A DNA stretch of 64,000 bases. Source: Deltaproteobacteria bacterium. Lineage in GTDB: Bacteria; Myxococcota_A; UBA796; CAJQPC01. Below the pieces are notes generated by a model. It made no database searches. It saw only the letters and a list, made by a program, of their open reading frames with translations, and had not been told where the DNA came from. The stretch spans positions 124,001 through 188,000 of the forward strand of contig JADKFE010000004.1 in NCBI GenBank assembly GCA_016717595.1. Reading direction: 5' to 3'. Below, piece after piece: positions 1 to 10,500 of the stretch. How positions within the stretch are numbered: the first letter of the stretch is position 1; each line of letters starts with the position of its first letter. The position numbers were made by a program, and so were the translations under genes.

Positions 1-25
1 GACCCGGCGCGGGTGAAGGAAGAGG

Positions 26-994
26 ATGTTCACGTACACGCTCAAGAAGCTGGCGATGGCCCTGCCCCTGTTGTGGGGCGTCATCACCCTGATCTTCTTC
101 TTGATTGAGCTCTCGCCGGGCGACGCCACGGATCGGTTCTTCACCCCGGAGACCCCGCCCGAGGTGCGCCAGGCGATCACCGAGAAGTGGGGCTTAGACA
201 AGCCCGCCGTCACCCGCTACGGCATCATGATGGTGAACCTCATCCAAGGGGACTTCGGGCGGTCGATCTCTCAAGAGCGGCCGGTGTTTGACATCGTGCT
301 CGACGCCTTGCCCAACACCCTCGTGCTGAGCCTGCTCTCGCTCATCGTCATCAACCTCGTCGGCGTCGTGTTGGGCATCGTGCAGGCCGCGCGGCAGTAC
401 AGCGCGCTGGACGGCGGGCTCTCGGTGCTCTCGTTGTTCTTCTACTCGATGCCGGGCTTCTGGCTGGCCTTGGTGCTGCAGCTCGTCTTCGGGCTTTGGT
501 GGCCGGTTTTGCCCACCTCGGGCATGATCGACGCCGTCATGCACGACTACATGACCCCCTCTCAGCAGACCGCCGACAAGCTCACCCACCTCATCTTGCC
601 CGGCGTGGCCTTGGGGGTGTCATCCGCGGCGTCTGTGGCCCGGTACATGCGGTCGAGCTTGCTGGAGGTCATTCGCCAGGACTACATCCGCACGGCGAAG
701 GCCAAGGGGCTGCCGGAGTACGTCGTGGTGCTCAAACACGCGCTGAGAAACGCGCTGCTGCCGATCATCACCATCTTGGGCATGCAGCTCCCGTTCTTGG
801 TCTCGGGCGCGGTGCTCGTCGAGCACATCTTCGGCTGGCCGGGCATGGGGCGGCTGATCGTGCTGGCGATCATGTCCCAAGACACGCCGCTCATCATCGC
901 CTGCTTCTTCATCCTGACGATGCTCGTCGTGGTGGGCAACCTGATGGCGGACCTGCTCTACGCGGTGGTCGACCCCCGCATCCGGTTTGAGTGA
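26..994 (+). CDS. dppB: Peptide/nickel-type ABC transporter permease (OppB/DppB family)
   Basis: Inner-membrane permease subunit of an Opp/Dpp-type importer. The 322-aa length is normal for the family. A first membrane helix lies at about residues 9-28, followed by the usual SPGD turn. The EAA-type cytoplasmic loop that docks on the ATPase (RQDYIRTAKAKG) sits near residue 220, ahead of hydrophobic C-terminal helices. The stop overlaps the next start (TGATG), so this is the first visible gene of a B-C-D-F operon. No substrate-binding protein is in the window; it may lie to the left of position 1. The transported substrate cannot be read from the sequence. Confidence 0.93.
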   Translation: MFTYTLKKLAMALPLLWGVITLIFFLIELSPGDATDRFFTPETPPEVRQAITEKWGLDKPAVTRYGIMMVNLIQGDFGRSISQERPVFDIVLDALPNTLVLSLLSLIVINLVGVVLGIVQAARQYSALDGGLSVLSLFFYSMPGFWLALVLQLVFGLWWPVLPTSGMIDAVMHDYMTPSQQTADKLTHLILPGVALGVSSAASVARYMRSSLLEVIRQDYIRTAKAKGLPEYVVVLKHALRNALLPIITILGMQLPFLVSGAVLVEHIFGWPGMGRLIVLAIMSQDTPLIIACFFILTMLVVVGNLMADLLYAVVDPRIRFE

Positions 995-1005
995 TGGGGG
1001 ACGCC

Positions 1006-2167
1006 ATGTCAACGACACCGCCGTCACGACACCTTCATCCCGGCGGCGAACCCTCTGGGCTACATCCCTGGCCTGGGGCACCTGCTGCGTGGAGACTGGC
1101 CGAACGCCATCGGGCTCACGGGGCAGCTCCTGATCTTGATCTGGGCCGCCGTCGCTGGGTTCCCACGTCTGGGCGCGCTCTTGTTCCCCGAGCAAGGCGG
1201 CTCGGGCCTGCACCCCTGGATCGCCCTGGTCTCGTGGTTCGGCGTGCTCGGCCTCGTCGGCTACACGACCTGGGCCGGGCAACAGCCGCCGCCGCCCAAA
1301 GACGCCGTGCGTAGCCCCACGGCGGAGCTGATCAAGCAGTTCCAGCGCAACCGCGCCGGGGTCTTCGGCCTGCACATCGTGAGCTGGATGATCGTGCTCG
1401 CCCTGCTCACGCCGCTGGTCGCGCCCTTTGATCCCGACGCCATCGCCGCGGGCGACCGCTACATGCCGCCCCAGCCCGGCTACTGGATGGGCACCGACGA
1501 CTACGGCCGCGACCTGCTCTCCCGCTCGCTCTACGGCGCCCGCATCTCGCTCTCCATCGGCTTCATCGCCGTGGGGCTCTCGGCCACCTTAGGCGCGCTC
1601 ATCGGCGCCGTGGCCGGGTACTTCGGCGGCTGGGTCGACCGCGCGTCGATGTGGCTGGTCGATCTCCTGCTCGCCTTGCCCCGCCTGGTGCTGCTTCTGG
1701 CCATCGTCGGGCTGTTCCGCTCGGCGGGGGCGCAGTCGTTGTTCCTCATCGTCGTGATCTTGGGCCTCACCGGCTGGATGGGCGTGAGCCGCATCGTGCG
1801 CGCCCAGGTGCTCACGCTGAAAGAGCAAGACTTTGTGCAGGCCTGCCGGGCCATGGGCATCCCCGACTCCCGCATCATCCTCGGGCACATCTTGCCCAAC
1901 GCCATGGCGCCGGTGATCGTGAACGCCTCCTTGGCCATCGGCGGCACCATCTTGACCGAGGCCAGCCTCTCGTTCTTGGGCTTGGGTGTGCCGCCGCCCA
2001 CCGCCACCTGGGGCAGCATCATCAACGACGGGCGTGAGTTCATGCGCACCGCGCCGTGGATCACCATCGGGCCGGGCCTGCTCATCGTGCTCGCCGTGAT
2101 GAGCTTCAACCTCTTGGGCGACGGGCTGCGCGACGCCCTCGACCCCAAGCTGCGGGGGCGGGCATGA
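1006..2167 (+). CDS. dppC: Peptide/nickel-type ABC transporter permease (OppC/DppC family), N-terminal frameshift
   Basis: Second permease of the importer. From about position 1035 one frame reads continuously to 2167, with the EAA loop (QDFVQACRAMGIPDSRII) and typical OppC motifs (MGTDDYGRDLLSR). The ATG at 1006, after GGGGGA, starts in another frame, and coding switches frame at about 1025-1036. One inserted base, or two lost, is needed to join them. The protein also carries an extra N-terminal part of about 110 residues with two hydrophobic stretches before the OppC domain, longer than the usual ~300 aa. An ATG at 994 is an alternative start. Its stop overlaps dppD (ATGA). Confidence 0.85.
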
Positions 2168-3159
2168 GCGACGACGCGCTGCTCAAGATTGAGGATCTAC
2201 GCACCTACTTCAAGATGGAGGGCGGCCTCGCCCGCGCCGTAGACGGCGTGAGCTACGAGATCCGCCCCGGGCGCACCCTGGCCGTCGTCGGCGAGTCGGG
2301 CTCGGGCAAGTCCGTCACGGCGCTCTCGATCCTGCGGCTCATCCCCAGCCCGCCGGGCGTTCACGCCGGGGGCCACATCTTCTTTGAGGGCCGTGACCTC
2401 ACCACGCTCAGCGAGTCCGAGCTGCAAGACATCCGCGGCAACAAGATCGCGATGATCTTCCAAGAGCCGATGACGTCTTTGAACCCCGTGTTCACCGTCG
2501 GCGACCAGATCGGCGAGAGCCTACGCCTGCACAAGGGCATGACCCGCGCCCAGGCCCGTGAGCACGCCATCCAGATGCTCAAAGAGGTGAAGATCCCCTC
2601 TCCCGAGGCCCGGGTAGACGAGCACCCGCACCAGCTCTCCGGCGGCATGCGCCAGCGGGTGATGATCGCCATGGCCTTGGCCTGTAACCCCAAGCTGCTC
2701 ATCGCCGACGAGCCCACCACCGCCCTCGACGTCACCGTGCAGGCCCAGATCCTCGACCTGATGCGGGAGCTGCAGGCGAGAAACGGCACGGCGATCTTGT
2801 TCATCACCCACGATCTTGGCGTGGTCGCCGAGATGGCCGATGACGTGGTGGTGATGTACGCCGGGAAGGTCGTCGAGCGGGCCGATGTGCAGACGCTGTT
2901 CGACACGCCGACGCACCCCTACACCCAGGGCCTCTTCCGATCCATGCCCGCTCTTGACGGGCAGCGGGGGCCCCTCGTCCCCATCGAAGGATCCGTGCCT
3001 AGCCCCCTGGATTTCCCCAGCGGATGCCGTTTTCGCAACCGCTGCCCCCAGGCTGTGACGCGCTGCGCTGAGTCCGAGCCCGCGCTCTTGGAGCACGGCG
3101 CTGGCCACGTCGTCGCCTGCCACGTCGTCGAGGCGAAGCGCCAGGGGGTGAACGTATGA
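2164..3159 (+). CDS. dppD: Oligopeptide/dipeptide ABC transporter ATP-binding protein (DppD/OppD family)
   Basis: ATPase of the importer, 331 aa. Walker A is GESGSGKS at about residues 40-47. The Q-loop (FQEPMTSLNP), signature (QLSGGMRQRVMIAMAL) and Walker B (LLIADEPTTALD) follow in order. The C-terminal oligopeptide-transporter tail has the Cys motif GCRFRNRCPQAVTRC, which in this family can bind an Fe-S cluster. The start is fixed by the ATGA overlap with dppC, and the gene ends in an ATGA overlap with dppF, which implies tight translational coupling. Confidence 0.94.
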   Translation: MSDDALLKIEDLRTYFKMEGGLARAVDGVSYEIRPGRTLAVVGESGSGKSVTALSILRLIPSPPGVHAGGHIFFEGRDLTTLSESELQDIRGNKIAMIFQEPMTSLNPVFTVGDQIGESLRLHKGMTRAQAREHAIQMLKEVKIPSPEARVDEHPHQLSGGMRQRVMIAMALACNPKLLIADEPTTALDVTVQAQILDLMRELQARNGTAILFITHDLGVVAEMADDVVVMYAGKVVERADVQTLFDTPTHPYTQGLFRSMPALDGQRGPLVPIEGSVPSPLDFPSGCRFRNRCPQAVTRCAESEPALLEHGAGHVVACHVVEAKRQGVNV

Positions 3160-4189
3160 GCGTGTCGTCATCCGGTGAGGTCTTGCTGGAGGTCACCGAC
3201 CTTCAAAAAACACTTCCCCATCCGCCAGGGGCCTGCTCAGCCGTGTCGTTGGTCAGGTCAAGGCCGTCGACGGCGTGTCGTTCACCGTGCGCCGCGGCGA
3301 GACGGTGGGCCTCGTCGGCGAGTCGGGCTGCGGCAAGACCACCGCCGGGCGCACGATCCTGCGCCTCATCGAGCCCACCGGGGGCCGGGCGATCTTTGAG
3401 GGCAAAGACATCTTCGCCATGCCCCAGGAGGAGCTGCGTAAGCTCCGCCAGCGCATGTCGATCATCTTCCAAGACCCGTACTCGTCGCTGAACCCGCGCA
3501 TGAACGTCGAGCGCATCGTCGGTGAGGCCCTGGAGGTCCACGGGATCGCCAAAGGGGCCGCTCTGCGGGAGCGTGTGGCGGCGCTGATGCGCCGGGTGGG
3601 CCTGCGGGACGACTCCCTGGAGCGTTACCCCCACGAGTTCTCCGGCGGCCAGCGCCAGCGCATCGGCATCGCCCGGGCGCTGGCGCTGAACCCGAGCTTC
3701 ATCGTGTGTGATGAGGCCGTCTCCGCCCTTGACGTGTCCATTCAGGCCCAGGTCATCAACCTGCTCAAAGAGCTGCAGGGTGAGCTGGGGCTCTCGTACC
3801 TGTTCATCGCCCACAACCTCGCCGTCGTGAAACACATCTCCGACCGCGTGGCGGTGATGTACCTCGGCCGCATCGTCGAGATGGGCACGGCGGATGAGCT
3901 CTTTGAGTCGCCGCGGCACCCCTACACCCAAGCCCTGCTCTCGGCGATCCCCAAGCCGCGCCCGGGTCGTCCCAAGGACCGGGTGCTGTTGGAGGGCGAC
4001 GTGCCGAGCCCGATGAACCCACCCCCGGGCTGCACCTTCCACCCGCGCTGCCGCCACGCCTTGCCCAAGTGCAGCCAGGTGAGCCCGGCGAACGTCGAGG
4101 TCTCCCCGGGCCACGTCGTCGCTTGCCACCTCGTCAGCGACGGCCTCACCGCGCCCTACCCCATCACCCGCGCGCCGTCGGCGGGCTGA
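3156..4189 (+). CDS. dppF: Oligopeptide/dipeptide ABC transporter ATP-binding protein (DppF/OppF family), two N-terminal frameshifts
   Basis: Second ATPase of the importer. The intact part from 3275 holds Walker A (GESGCGKTT), signature (FSGGQRQRIGIARAL), Walker B (FIVCDEAVSALD) and the C-terminal GCTFHPRCRHALPKC motif. The first codons (VLLEVTDLQK) start at the ATG overlapping dppD. The frame then changes in the A6 run at about 3207-3212 and again in the GGGGCC at about 3228. Removing one base at each site restores LQKHFPIRQG and then LLSRVVGQVKAVDGVSF, the family sequence. Both shifts lie in homopolymers, which argues for sequencing error rather than decay. Confidence 0.88.
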
Positions 4190-4202
4190 GGAGGGCACCC
4201 TC

Positions 4203-5003
4203 GTGGACGACTGGAGCTTCTGGGTACGACTCGCTTACGCCGCCGCGATCCTCGTGGTGGCGCGCTACTTGTCTGTGTGGGCGCGGGGCCTCGCCTCCAA
4301 AGGGTTAGAGCGCACCGAGCTCGACCCCCTCGTGCGCCAGATGCTCATCGTCGCGGTGCAGCCGTTGATCCTGCTCATCGGCCTCTCCGCCGCCGTGCAT
4401 GTGCTGAACCTCTCGGCGATCTCCAACGCCATCGCCGCGGCGCTCGGCGGCGCGACCATCGCCATCGGCCTGGGCCTCAAGGGTTACCTCTCCGACGCCG
4501 CCGCCGGGGCGCTGCTGCTCACCGTGCGGCCGTTCCAGGCCGGAGACGCCGTGGTGTTGGGCGGCAAGGCCTCGGGGCTCATCCGTGAGGTCGGCTTCTT
4601 CATGACGACCTTAGACAGCTACGACGGGAACACCTACTTCGTGCCCAACGGTGAGGTCGCGAGCGCGCTCATCGAGAACATCAGCCGCCGAGGCACCCGC
4701 CGGGCCCTGCTCGTCTACCCCGTCACCCCCGACCTCGACCTCGACGCCGCCCGTGAGGCGCTCCTCGCCGTCGTGCGTGACGACGCCCGCGCCTTGGCCG
4801 AGCCCGCCCCCACCGTTGAGCTCCTGGAGGTCACCCCGGAGTGGGTGAGCCTTCGCCTCGCGGTCTGGAGCAAGAACGACCACCACAGCGCGCTCTCCGC
4901 CTCCGCGCGGGAGGAGGGCCTCAAAGCGCTGCGACGCCTCGGCGCCTACCCGCCAAAACGCCCTGTGCTGGCGCCGAATCCCCCCTCGACCCCTACTCTG
5001 TGA
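4203..5003 (+). CDS. MscS-family small-conductance mechanosensitive ion channel
   Basis: 266-aa membrane protein with hydrophobic helices at about residues 5-25, 45-70 and 75-95. A glycine/alanine-rich pore helix (ALGGATIAIGLGLKG) and the MscS beta domain follow (RPFQAGDAVVLGG, then YFVPNGEV). It would release solutes on hypo-osmotic shock. The start is GTG, supported by GAGGAGG six bases upstream. It lies 13 bp after dppF and 9 bp before the acyl-CoA ligase, so it is probably cotranscribed, although no functional link is evident. Confidence 0.85.
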   Translation: MDDWSFWVRLAYAAAILVVARYLSVWARGLASKGLERTELDPLVRQMLIVAVQPLILLIGLSAAVHVLNLSAISNAIAAALGGATIAIGLGLKGYLSDAAAGALLLTVRPFQAGDAVVLGGKASGLIREVGFFMTTLDSYDGNTYFVPNGEVASALIENISRRGTRRALLVYPVTPDLDLDAAREALLAVVRDDARALAEPAPTVELLEVTPEWVSLRLAVWSKNDHHSALSASAREEGLKALRRLGAYPPKRPVLAPNPPSTPTL

Positions 5004-5012
5004 GAGGCCCCC

Positions 5013-6853
5013 ATGGCGAACGCCGAGACCACCGCGTCCTTCAAGTCTGTCCCCGAGATGTGGCACCACCGCGTGCGCTCCACCCCAGACGCCGACGCGA
5101 TGTATGGCCGCCGCCCCGACAAGTCTTGGTACACCCTGACCTGGGGGGAGTGCGGCGCGCGGGCCCGCAACATCGCCTGTGGCCTACACGCCGTCGGCCT
5201 CGAGAAGAAGCAGCGTGTGGCGATCCTCTGCTCCACCCGGCCGGAGTGGGTGATCATCGACATGGGCATCCTCTGCGCCACGGGGGCGACCACGACGATC
5301 TACCCGTCGAACACGCCTGAGGACTGCGAGTACATCATCAACGACTCCGAGACCCGCTTCGTCTTCGCCGAGAACCAGAAGCAGGCCGACAAGCTCATCT
5401 CCCAGCGCGACAAGCTCCCCGGGCTCAAGAACATCATCCTGGTGGACGGCAAAGGCAGCGCGGATGGCTTCGTGCTCTCTCTGGAGGAGCTTGAGGCCAA
5501 AGGCAAACAGTGGGACGTGGCGAACCCCGGCGAGTACGACGCGGCGATCAACATCTTGGGCCCGGATGACCTGGCCACGCTCATCTACACCTCGGGCACC
5601 ACGGGCAAACCCAAGGGGGTGATGCTCGTGCACGACTGCTGGGTGTTTGAGGCCGAGGCCATCGACCGCCTGGGCCTGCTCGGGCCTTCAGGCAAACAGT
5701 ACCTGTTCTTGCCCCTGGCCCACAGCTTCGCGAAGGTGCTGGAGTGTGGGTTCATCCGCGTGGGCATGCCCACCGTCGTCGATGGCGATCTCGACAGCCT
5801 CGTGCCCAACTTGCAGGCCACCCAGCCCACGGTGATGGGCGCGGTGCCCCGCATCTTCGAGAAGGTCTACAACAAGGTCGTGAGCGGCGCCAAAGAGGGC
5901 GGCGGCATCAAGTACGCCATCTTTAAGTGGGCCATCGGCGTGGGCGGTGAGGTCTCCCGGCTGCGTCAGGCGGGCCAAGAGCCCTCGGGCCTGCTCGCGC
6001 TCAAACACAAGCTCGCCGACAAGCTCGTGTTCTCCAAGCTCAAGGCGCTCTTCGGCGGCCGCATCAAGTACTTCGTCTCCGGCGGCGCCCCGCTCTCCAA
6101 AGAGATCGCCGAGTTCTTACACGCCGCCGACATCCTGGTGCTCGAGGGCTACGGCCTCACCGAGTCCTCGGCGGCCAGCTTCGTGAACCGCCCCGACCAG
6201 TTCAAGTTCGGCACCGTGGGCGTGGCCTTGCCCGGCGTGAAGGCGAAGATCGCCAGCGACGGCGAGATCCTGCTCTCCGGTCGTGGGGTGATGCGCGGGT
6301 ATTACAACCGCCCCGAGGACACGAAGGAGGTGCTCAGCGACGACGGCTGGCTGCACACCGGCGACATCGGCACCCTGACGGCGAAGGGTTCCTCAAGATC
6401 ACCGACCGCAAAAAGGACATCATCGTCACCGCCGGCGGCAAAAACATCGCGCCCCAGGAGATCGAGAACAAGCTCAAGACCCGCACGGCCTACGTCTCCC
6501 AGATCGTCATGCACGGCGACAAACGCAACTTCTGCGTCGCGCTGATCACGATCAACCAGGAGCAGGTGGCGAAGTGGGCCGCCGCCCAAGGGCACGCCTG
6601 GGCGGGCGGCACCTACGCCGAGCTCTCGGCGAAGAAGGAGGTCCACGACCTGATCATGGCCGAGGTCACCGAGCTCAACAAGACCATCGCCAGCTACGAG
6701 ACGATCAAGTACATCCACCTGCTCGACCACGAGCTGAGCATCGACAGCGGCGAGCTCACCCCCAAGATGTCGATCAAGCGCCGGGTGGTGGAGAAGGCCT
6801 ACTGGGACATCCTGGAGAACTTCTACAAGAGCTCGGGCGACTCGACGCTCTGA
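5013..6853 (+). CDS. fadD: Long-chain fatty-acid--CoA ligase (AMP-forming), one frameshift
   Basis: Activates fatty acids to acyl-CoA through acyl-AMP. The AMP-binding P-loop (LIYTSGTTGKPKGVM) is near residue 190 and GYGLTES near residue 385. The C-terminal hinge and catalytic region (GFLKITDRKKDIIVTAGGKN) is read only after a frame change at about 6375-6382. There the sequence reads CACCCTGACGG where CACCCTCGACGG would restore TLDGEGFLKI, so one C appears lost. The reconstructed protein of about 613 aa is normal for the long-chain eukaryote/bacterial-type ACSL group. A GAGAGG ribosome site precedes the ATG. Confidence 0.9.
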
Positions 6854-6875
6854 GCGATCGTCTGGGGGCCTCGGC

Positions 6876-8296
6876 TTAGAGGCTGAGGCCCCACACCGCC
6901 CCGGCGCCGCCATCCGCCCCGGTCGCGCCCAAGAAGAAGGTGTCCCCGTCGCCGCTCACGCTGCTGCCGGCCTTCGCCCCGGCCTCGGGCCCCAGCCACA
7001 GGGCGCCGTCGTCGAAGCTGCGGCTGCCGCTGTGGGGGCCGTAGAGCAACGAGAAGGCCCCGGCGTCTACGCCGCCGCCGTCGTGGCGCGTGGCGCCCAC
7101 CCACAGCTCACCGTAGCCGTCGCCGTCGAGATCTCCGGGGCTGTGGACGGCGAAGCCGACGCGGTCTCCGGTGGCCGCGGCGACGATCACCGCCAGGGTG
7201 TCGTCGCGGTCCAGGCGACCTCGGGCGGCGCCAGAGATCAGCCACACCTCACCGCCGGGCTCGGCCTCCATCACCCCTGTCGCCCAGTCGTTGAGGCCGT
7301 CGCCGTCGAGATCACCGCCCGCGGTCATCGACTTTCCGAGCTGGTCGTTCGCCCCGCGGCCCACGAGCGTGGCGTCGGCGTCGGCGCTCACGGTGGAGCC
7401 TTTGGGCGGGTCCAAGAAGACGTAGGCCACGCCTGATGCGGCGGCCTCTCCGTCTTCACCCATGGCGCCGATGATGAGGTCTACGGCGCCGTCACCGTCG
7501 AGATCGGCGGCGGCCCCTGAGGAGCCGAACCAGCCCAACTTCTGGGCGCCGGAGAGCTGGGTCGCCGCGTCGTTCACGTCCAGCGCCCCGCTGAGGCCCT
7601 GCACGACGAAGCCGAAGACCGCGCCGGAGTCTTGCGCCGCGCCGTCTTGGGCCATGCCGAGGGCCCACACGGTCTCGTCCGCGCCGCTCCCGGTGACGAA
7701 CAGGCCGTTTCCGAGCTGGGCGTCGGCCTCGCCGAAGATCGACGCGGCGGGGCTTGAGGAGTGTAAAGCATCACTGTACACATCGACGCGACCGGCCCGG
7801 GTGCCGCCGGTGGGCTCCCAGAACGCGGAGACGGCGAGGCCGCCGCCGGAGAGCGCGGCGAGGCCGAGGCCGAAGTAGCCGCCGCTGCTGGTGAGCACGG
7901 CGTCGGCGTCCTCGGCCAGAAGCTCACCTTCGTTTGAGCTGAACAAGAGCACGGCCCCCGCGCCCCCGTCGCGGGCGGCGGCGCCGACGGCCCAGGCGTC
8001 TCCGACCCGGGCGGCGGAGGTGCCGACGCCGTCGCCAGCGCCGCCCCGCGCCACGTTTGGCACGGTGTCGAGGCTGACCTGGCCTTCAGCGCGCGCCGTG
8101 TCGCCGGTCTCACCGCCCGTCTCACCGCCGGTCTCGCGCCCGTCTCACCACCGGTCTCACCGCCGGTCTCTCCGCCCGTCTCTTCAGAGTCCAGCGGCGG
8201 CCCCGACCCGGTCTCTGCGGTGTCGACGACCCGTGGTGCCTTATGGGGGCCGCAGCCGCCAAGGGCGAGGGTGATCAGGAGCAGGGGACTTCGCAT
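6876..8296 (-). CDS. FG-GAP repeat lipoprotein, one frameshift in the linker
   Basis: Predicted secreted lipoprotein of about 472 aa. A lipoprotein signal (LLLITLALGGC) is followed by a low-complexity linker built on the tetrapeptide GETG, then seven or so FG-GAP-like blades (GDLDGDGLNDWATG, GDLDGDGYGELWVG). These normally form an integrin-alpha-like beta-propeller that binds Ca2+ through DxDxDG loops. The linker and propeller are in different frames: one base is missing at about 8138-8140 inside the 12-bp GETG repeats, where GGCGCGAG should be GGCGGCGAG. The partner is unknown. It is transcribed divergently from the mevalonate operon, 66 bp away. Confidence 0.8.
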
Positions 8297-8362
8297 CGCC
8301 CTTGTGTACCACGCCCGCTGATGCCTTGCGCAGAGGTCAAGAGGGCGCTAACCACGCCCCGT

Positions 8363-9643
8363 ATGAGCTCCCGCATCCCCGGATTCTACAAGCTGCTGCC
8401 CCAGGGGCGCCTCGACGCCTTGGAGACGCACCTCGGCGTCGACACCGCCGGGTTCTTGAGCGACGGGCTGCCTTTAGAGACCGCGGACCTCATGGTGGAG
8501 AACGTCGTCTCCACCTTCCCCCTGCCGCTCTCCGTCGCGATCAACCTCCTGCTGAACGGCCAAGACATCGCCGTGCCGATGGTGGTTGAGGAGCCCTCCG
8601 TCGTCGCCGCCGTCTCCAACATGGCCCGGCTCACCCGCCGCGCCGGGGGCGTGTTCGCCGAGGCCGACGACGGCGTGATGACCGGCCAGCTCCAGGTCAT
8701 CCCCAAAGGGGACGCTGAGGCCTGCGCCGCCCTGATTCAGGCCGAGCTGCCGTCGCTCCTCGCCGCGGCCACGGGGGTTCACCCCAAGCTTGAGGAGCGC
8801 GGCGGGGGCCTACGCGGCATCGACGTGCGGCTGGTCACCTACGACGAGCCCGGCCTGCCCGTCGAGCGCTACGTCGTGCTCCACGTACACTTGGACTGTG
8901 TCGACGCCATGGGCGCGAACATGGTCAACACCCTCGTCGAGCGTCTGGCGCCGTTGGTGGAGGCGATCACCGGCGAGCGTGTGGGCCTGCGGATCCTCAC
9001 GAACCTCGCCGACAGGCGCCTCGCCCGCGCCCGGGTGAGCCTGCGCCCGGAGCACCTCGACCCAGAGGGCGGCACCGGCGCTGAGGTCGCTGAGGGCATC
9101 GCCGCCGCCTGGCGGTTCGCTTGGGCCGACCCCTACCGCGCCACCACCCACAACAAGGGCGTGATGAACGGCGTCGATCCCGTCGCCATCGCCACGGGCA
9201 ACGACTGGCGCGCCATCGAGGCCGGGGCCCACGCCTACGCCGCCCGCGACGGCCAATACCGCCCCCTCACCCGCTGGGTCGTCGACGCCGAGGGCACACT
9301 TCAAGGCACCATCGAGCTGCCGCTGCAGGTGGGCACCGTCGGCGGGCCGATCCGTGTTCACCCGCGGGTGAAGGCGAACCTGGCGCTCTTGGGCAACCCC
9401 CGGGCGCGGCAGCTCGCCGGGGTGATCGCCGCCGTGGGCCTCATCCAGAACTTGGGCGCCTTACGCGCCTTGGCCACCGAGGGCATCCAGCAGGGCCACA
9501 TGCGGATGCACGCCCGCAGCGTGGCGGCCATGGTCGGCGCCACCGGGGCCGAGGCCCTCGTCGTGGCCGCGAAGCTCCACAGCTTGGGCGACTTCTCTGA
9601 AGAGACCGCGCGACGGGTGCTCGCCGGGCTGCGCGCGCCGTGA
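8363..9643 (+). CDS. mvaA: Hydroxymethylglutaryl-CoA reductase, class II (bacterial type)
   Basis: Reduces HMG-CoA to mevalonate with two NAD(P)H. The 426-aa length and motifs fit class II enzymes: ENVVSTFPLPLSVAINLLLNG and the catalytic Glu in VEEPSVVAA (about residues 75-83), DAMGANMVN, ATGNDWRA, and the late catalytic His in GHMRMHARSVA. There is no membrane anchor. The ATG at 8363 gives the usual FYKL N-terminus; an upstream in-frame ATG at 8321 is possible. First gene of a five-gene mevalonate operon; its stop overlaps the mevalonate kinase start (GTGA). Confidence 0.94.
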   Translation: MSSRIPGFYKLLPQGRLDALETHLGVDTAGFLSDGLPLETADLMVENVVSTFPLPLSVAINLLLNGQDIAVPMVVEEPSVVAAVSNMARLTRRAGGVFAEADDGVMTGQLQVIPKGDAEACAALIQAELPSLLAAATGVHPKLEERGGGLRGIDVRLVTYDEPGLPVERYVVLHVHLDCVDAMGANMVNTLVERLAPLVEAITGERVGLRILTNLADRRLARARVSLRPEHLDPEGGTGAEVAEGIAAAWRFAWADPYRATTHNKGVMNGVDPVAIATGNDWRAIEAGAHAYAARDGQYRPLTRWVVDAEGTLQGTIELPLQVGTVGGPIRVHPRVKANLALLGNPRARQLAGVIAAVGLIQNLGALRALATEGIQQGHMRMHARSVAAMVGATGAEALVVAAKLHSLGDFSEETARRVLAGLRAP

Positions 9644-10500
9644 GCGCCACCTTCACCGGGCGCGCCCCAGGCAAGCTCATCCTCTTGGGTGAGCACAGCG
9701 TCGTCGTCGGCCACCGCGCCATCGCCGCCGCCGTCTCCCGGGGCACCACCGTCCGGCTCACCGACGTAGAGGGCCCTACCCGGCTCGGCGAGTCCTCCAT
9801 CCAAGACGACCGGCTGATGACCGCGCTGCGCGCCGTGCTCCCCGCCGAGGGCCTCCAGGTCGACATCTTCACCGACCTGCCCGTGGGCCGCGGCATGGGC
9901 AGCTCCGCGGCCTTGGCCATCGCGCTTCTGCGCGCGCGCGCCGCTCGGGAGGGCCGCACCCCCGACTTCGCTGAGCTTCACCACGACGGCTTCCTCGTCG
10001 AGCGTGTCTTTCATGGGAACCCCTCGGGCCTCGACCACTGCGTCGTGGCCATGGGCGGCGCGGTGCTCTACCGCCGCGGCGAGGCCCCGGCGCCGCTCCA
10101 GATGCCGTCGTACCCCGTCGTTGTGCTCGACAGCGGGGTCGCCGGGGACACGGGGCAGCTCGTGGCGGGGGTCGCGTCCCGGCGGCCTGGGGTTGACCCA
10201 GCCCTGATGCGCCTGGGAGAGCTTGTGGAGCTCGCGCTCCGCTCGCTCCACGATCCTCACGCCTTGGGCGGGATCATGTGTGAGGCCCACGCGCGGCTGG
10301 GCGAGATCGGCGTCTCTACGCCAGACCTCGATGAGATGTGCGCTCTGGCGCTCCAGAACGGCGCTCTCGGCGCCAAGCTCTCCGGCGCGGGCGGAGGCGG
10401 GGTCGTGCTCGCCTTGTGCCCCGATGGCGGAGAGGCTCTTGTTCAAGCCGCCGCGCGTCGTAAGATCGCGGCGTTTGCTTGTCGGCTCCCGGAGGCATGA
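9640..10500 (+). CDS. mvk: Mevalonate kinase (GHMP family)
   Basis: Phosphorylates mevalonate to mevalonate-5-phosphate. 286 aa with the three GHMP motifs: N-terminal APGKLILLGEHSVV, the ATP loop PVGRGMGSSAALA at about residues 84-96, and C-terminal KLSGAGGGGVVLAL. The EHSVV plus NPSGLD pattern favours mevalonate kinase over the phosphomevalonate kinase two genes on. GTG start overlapping the mvaA stop; the stop in turn overlaps the next start. Confidence 0.9.
   Translation: MSATFTGRAPGKLILLGEHSVVVGHRAIAAAVSRGTTVRLTDVEGPTRLGESSIQDDRLMTALRAVLPAEGLQVDIFTDLPVGRGMGSSAALAIALLRARAAREGRTPDFAELHHDGFLVERVFHGNPSGLDHCVVAMGGAVLYRRGEAPAPLQMPSYPVVVLDSGVAGDTGQLVAGVASRRPGVDPALMRLGELVELALRSLHDPHALGGIMCEAHARLGEIGVSTPDLDEMCALALQNGALGAKLSGAGGGGVVLALCPDGGEALVQAAARRKIAAFACRLPEA

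Noticed and set aside
620..1375. Long antisense open frames throughout (for example 620-1375, 3203-4198, 36331-37506)
   Set aside because: They mirror well-supported genes, are Arg/His/Gly-rich, and match no family. High GC makes stop codons rare in shadow frames.
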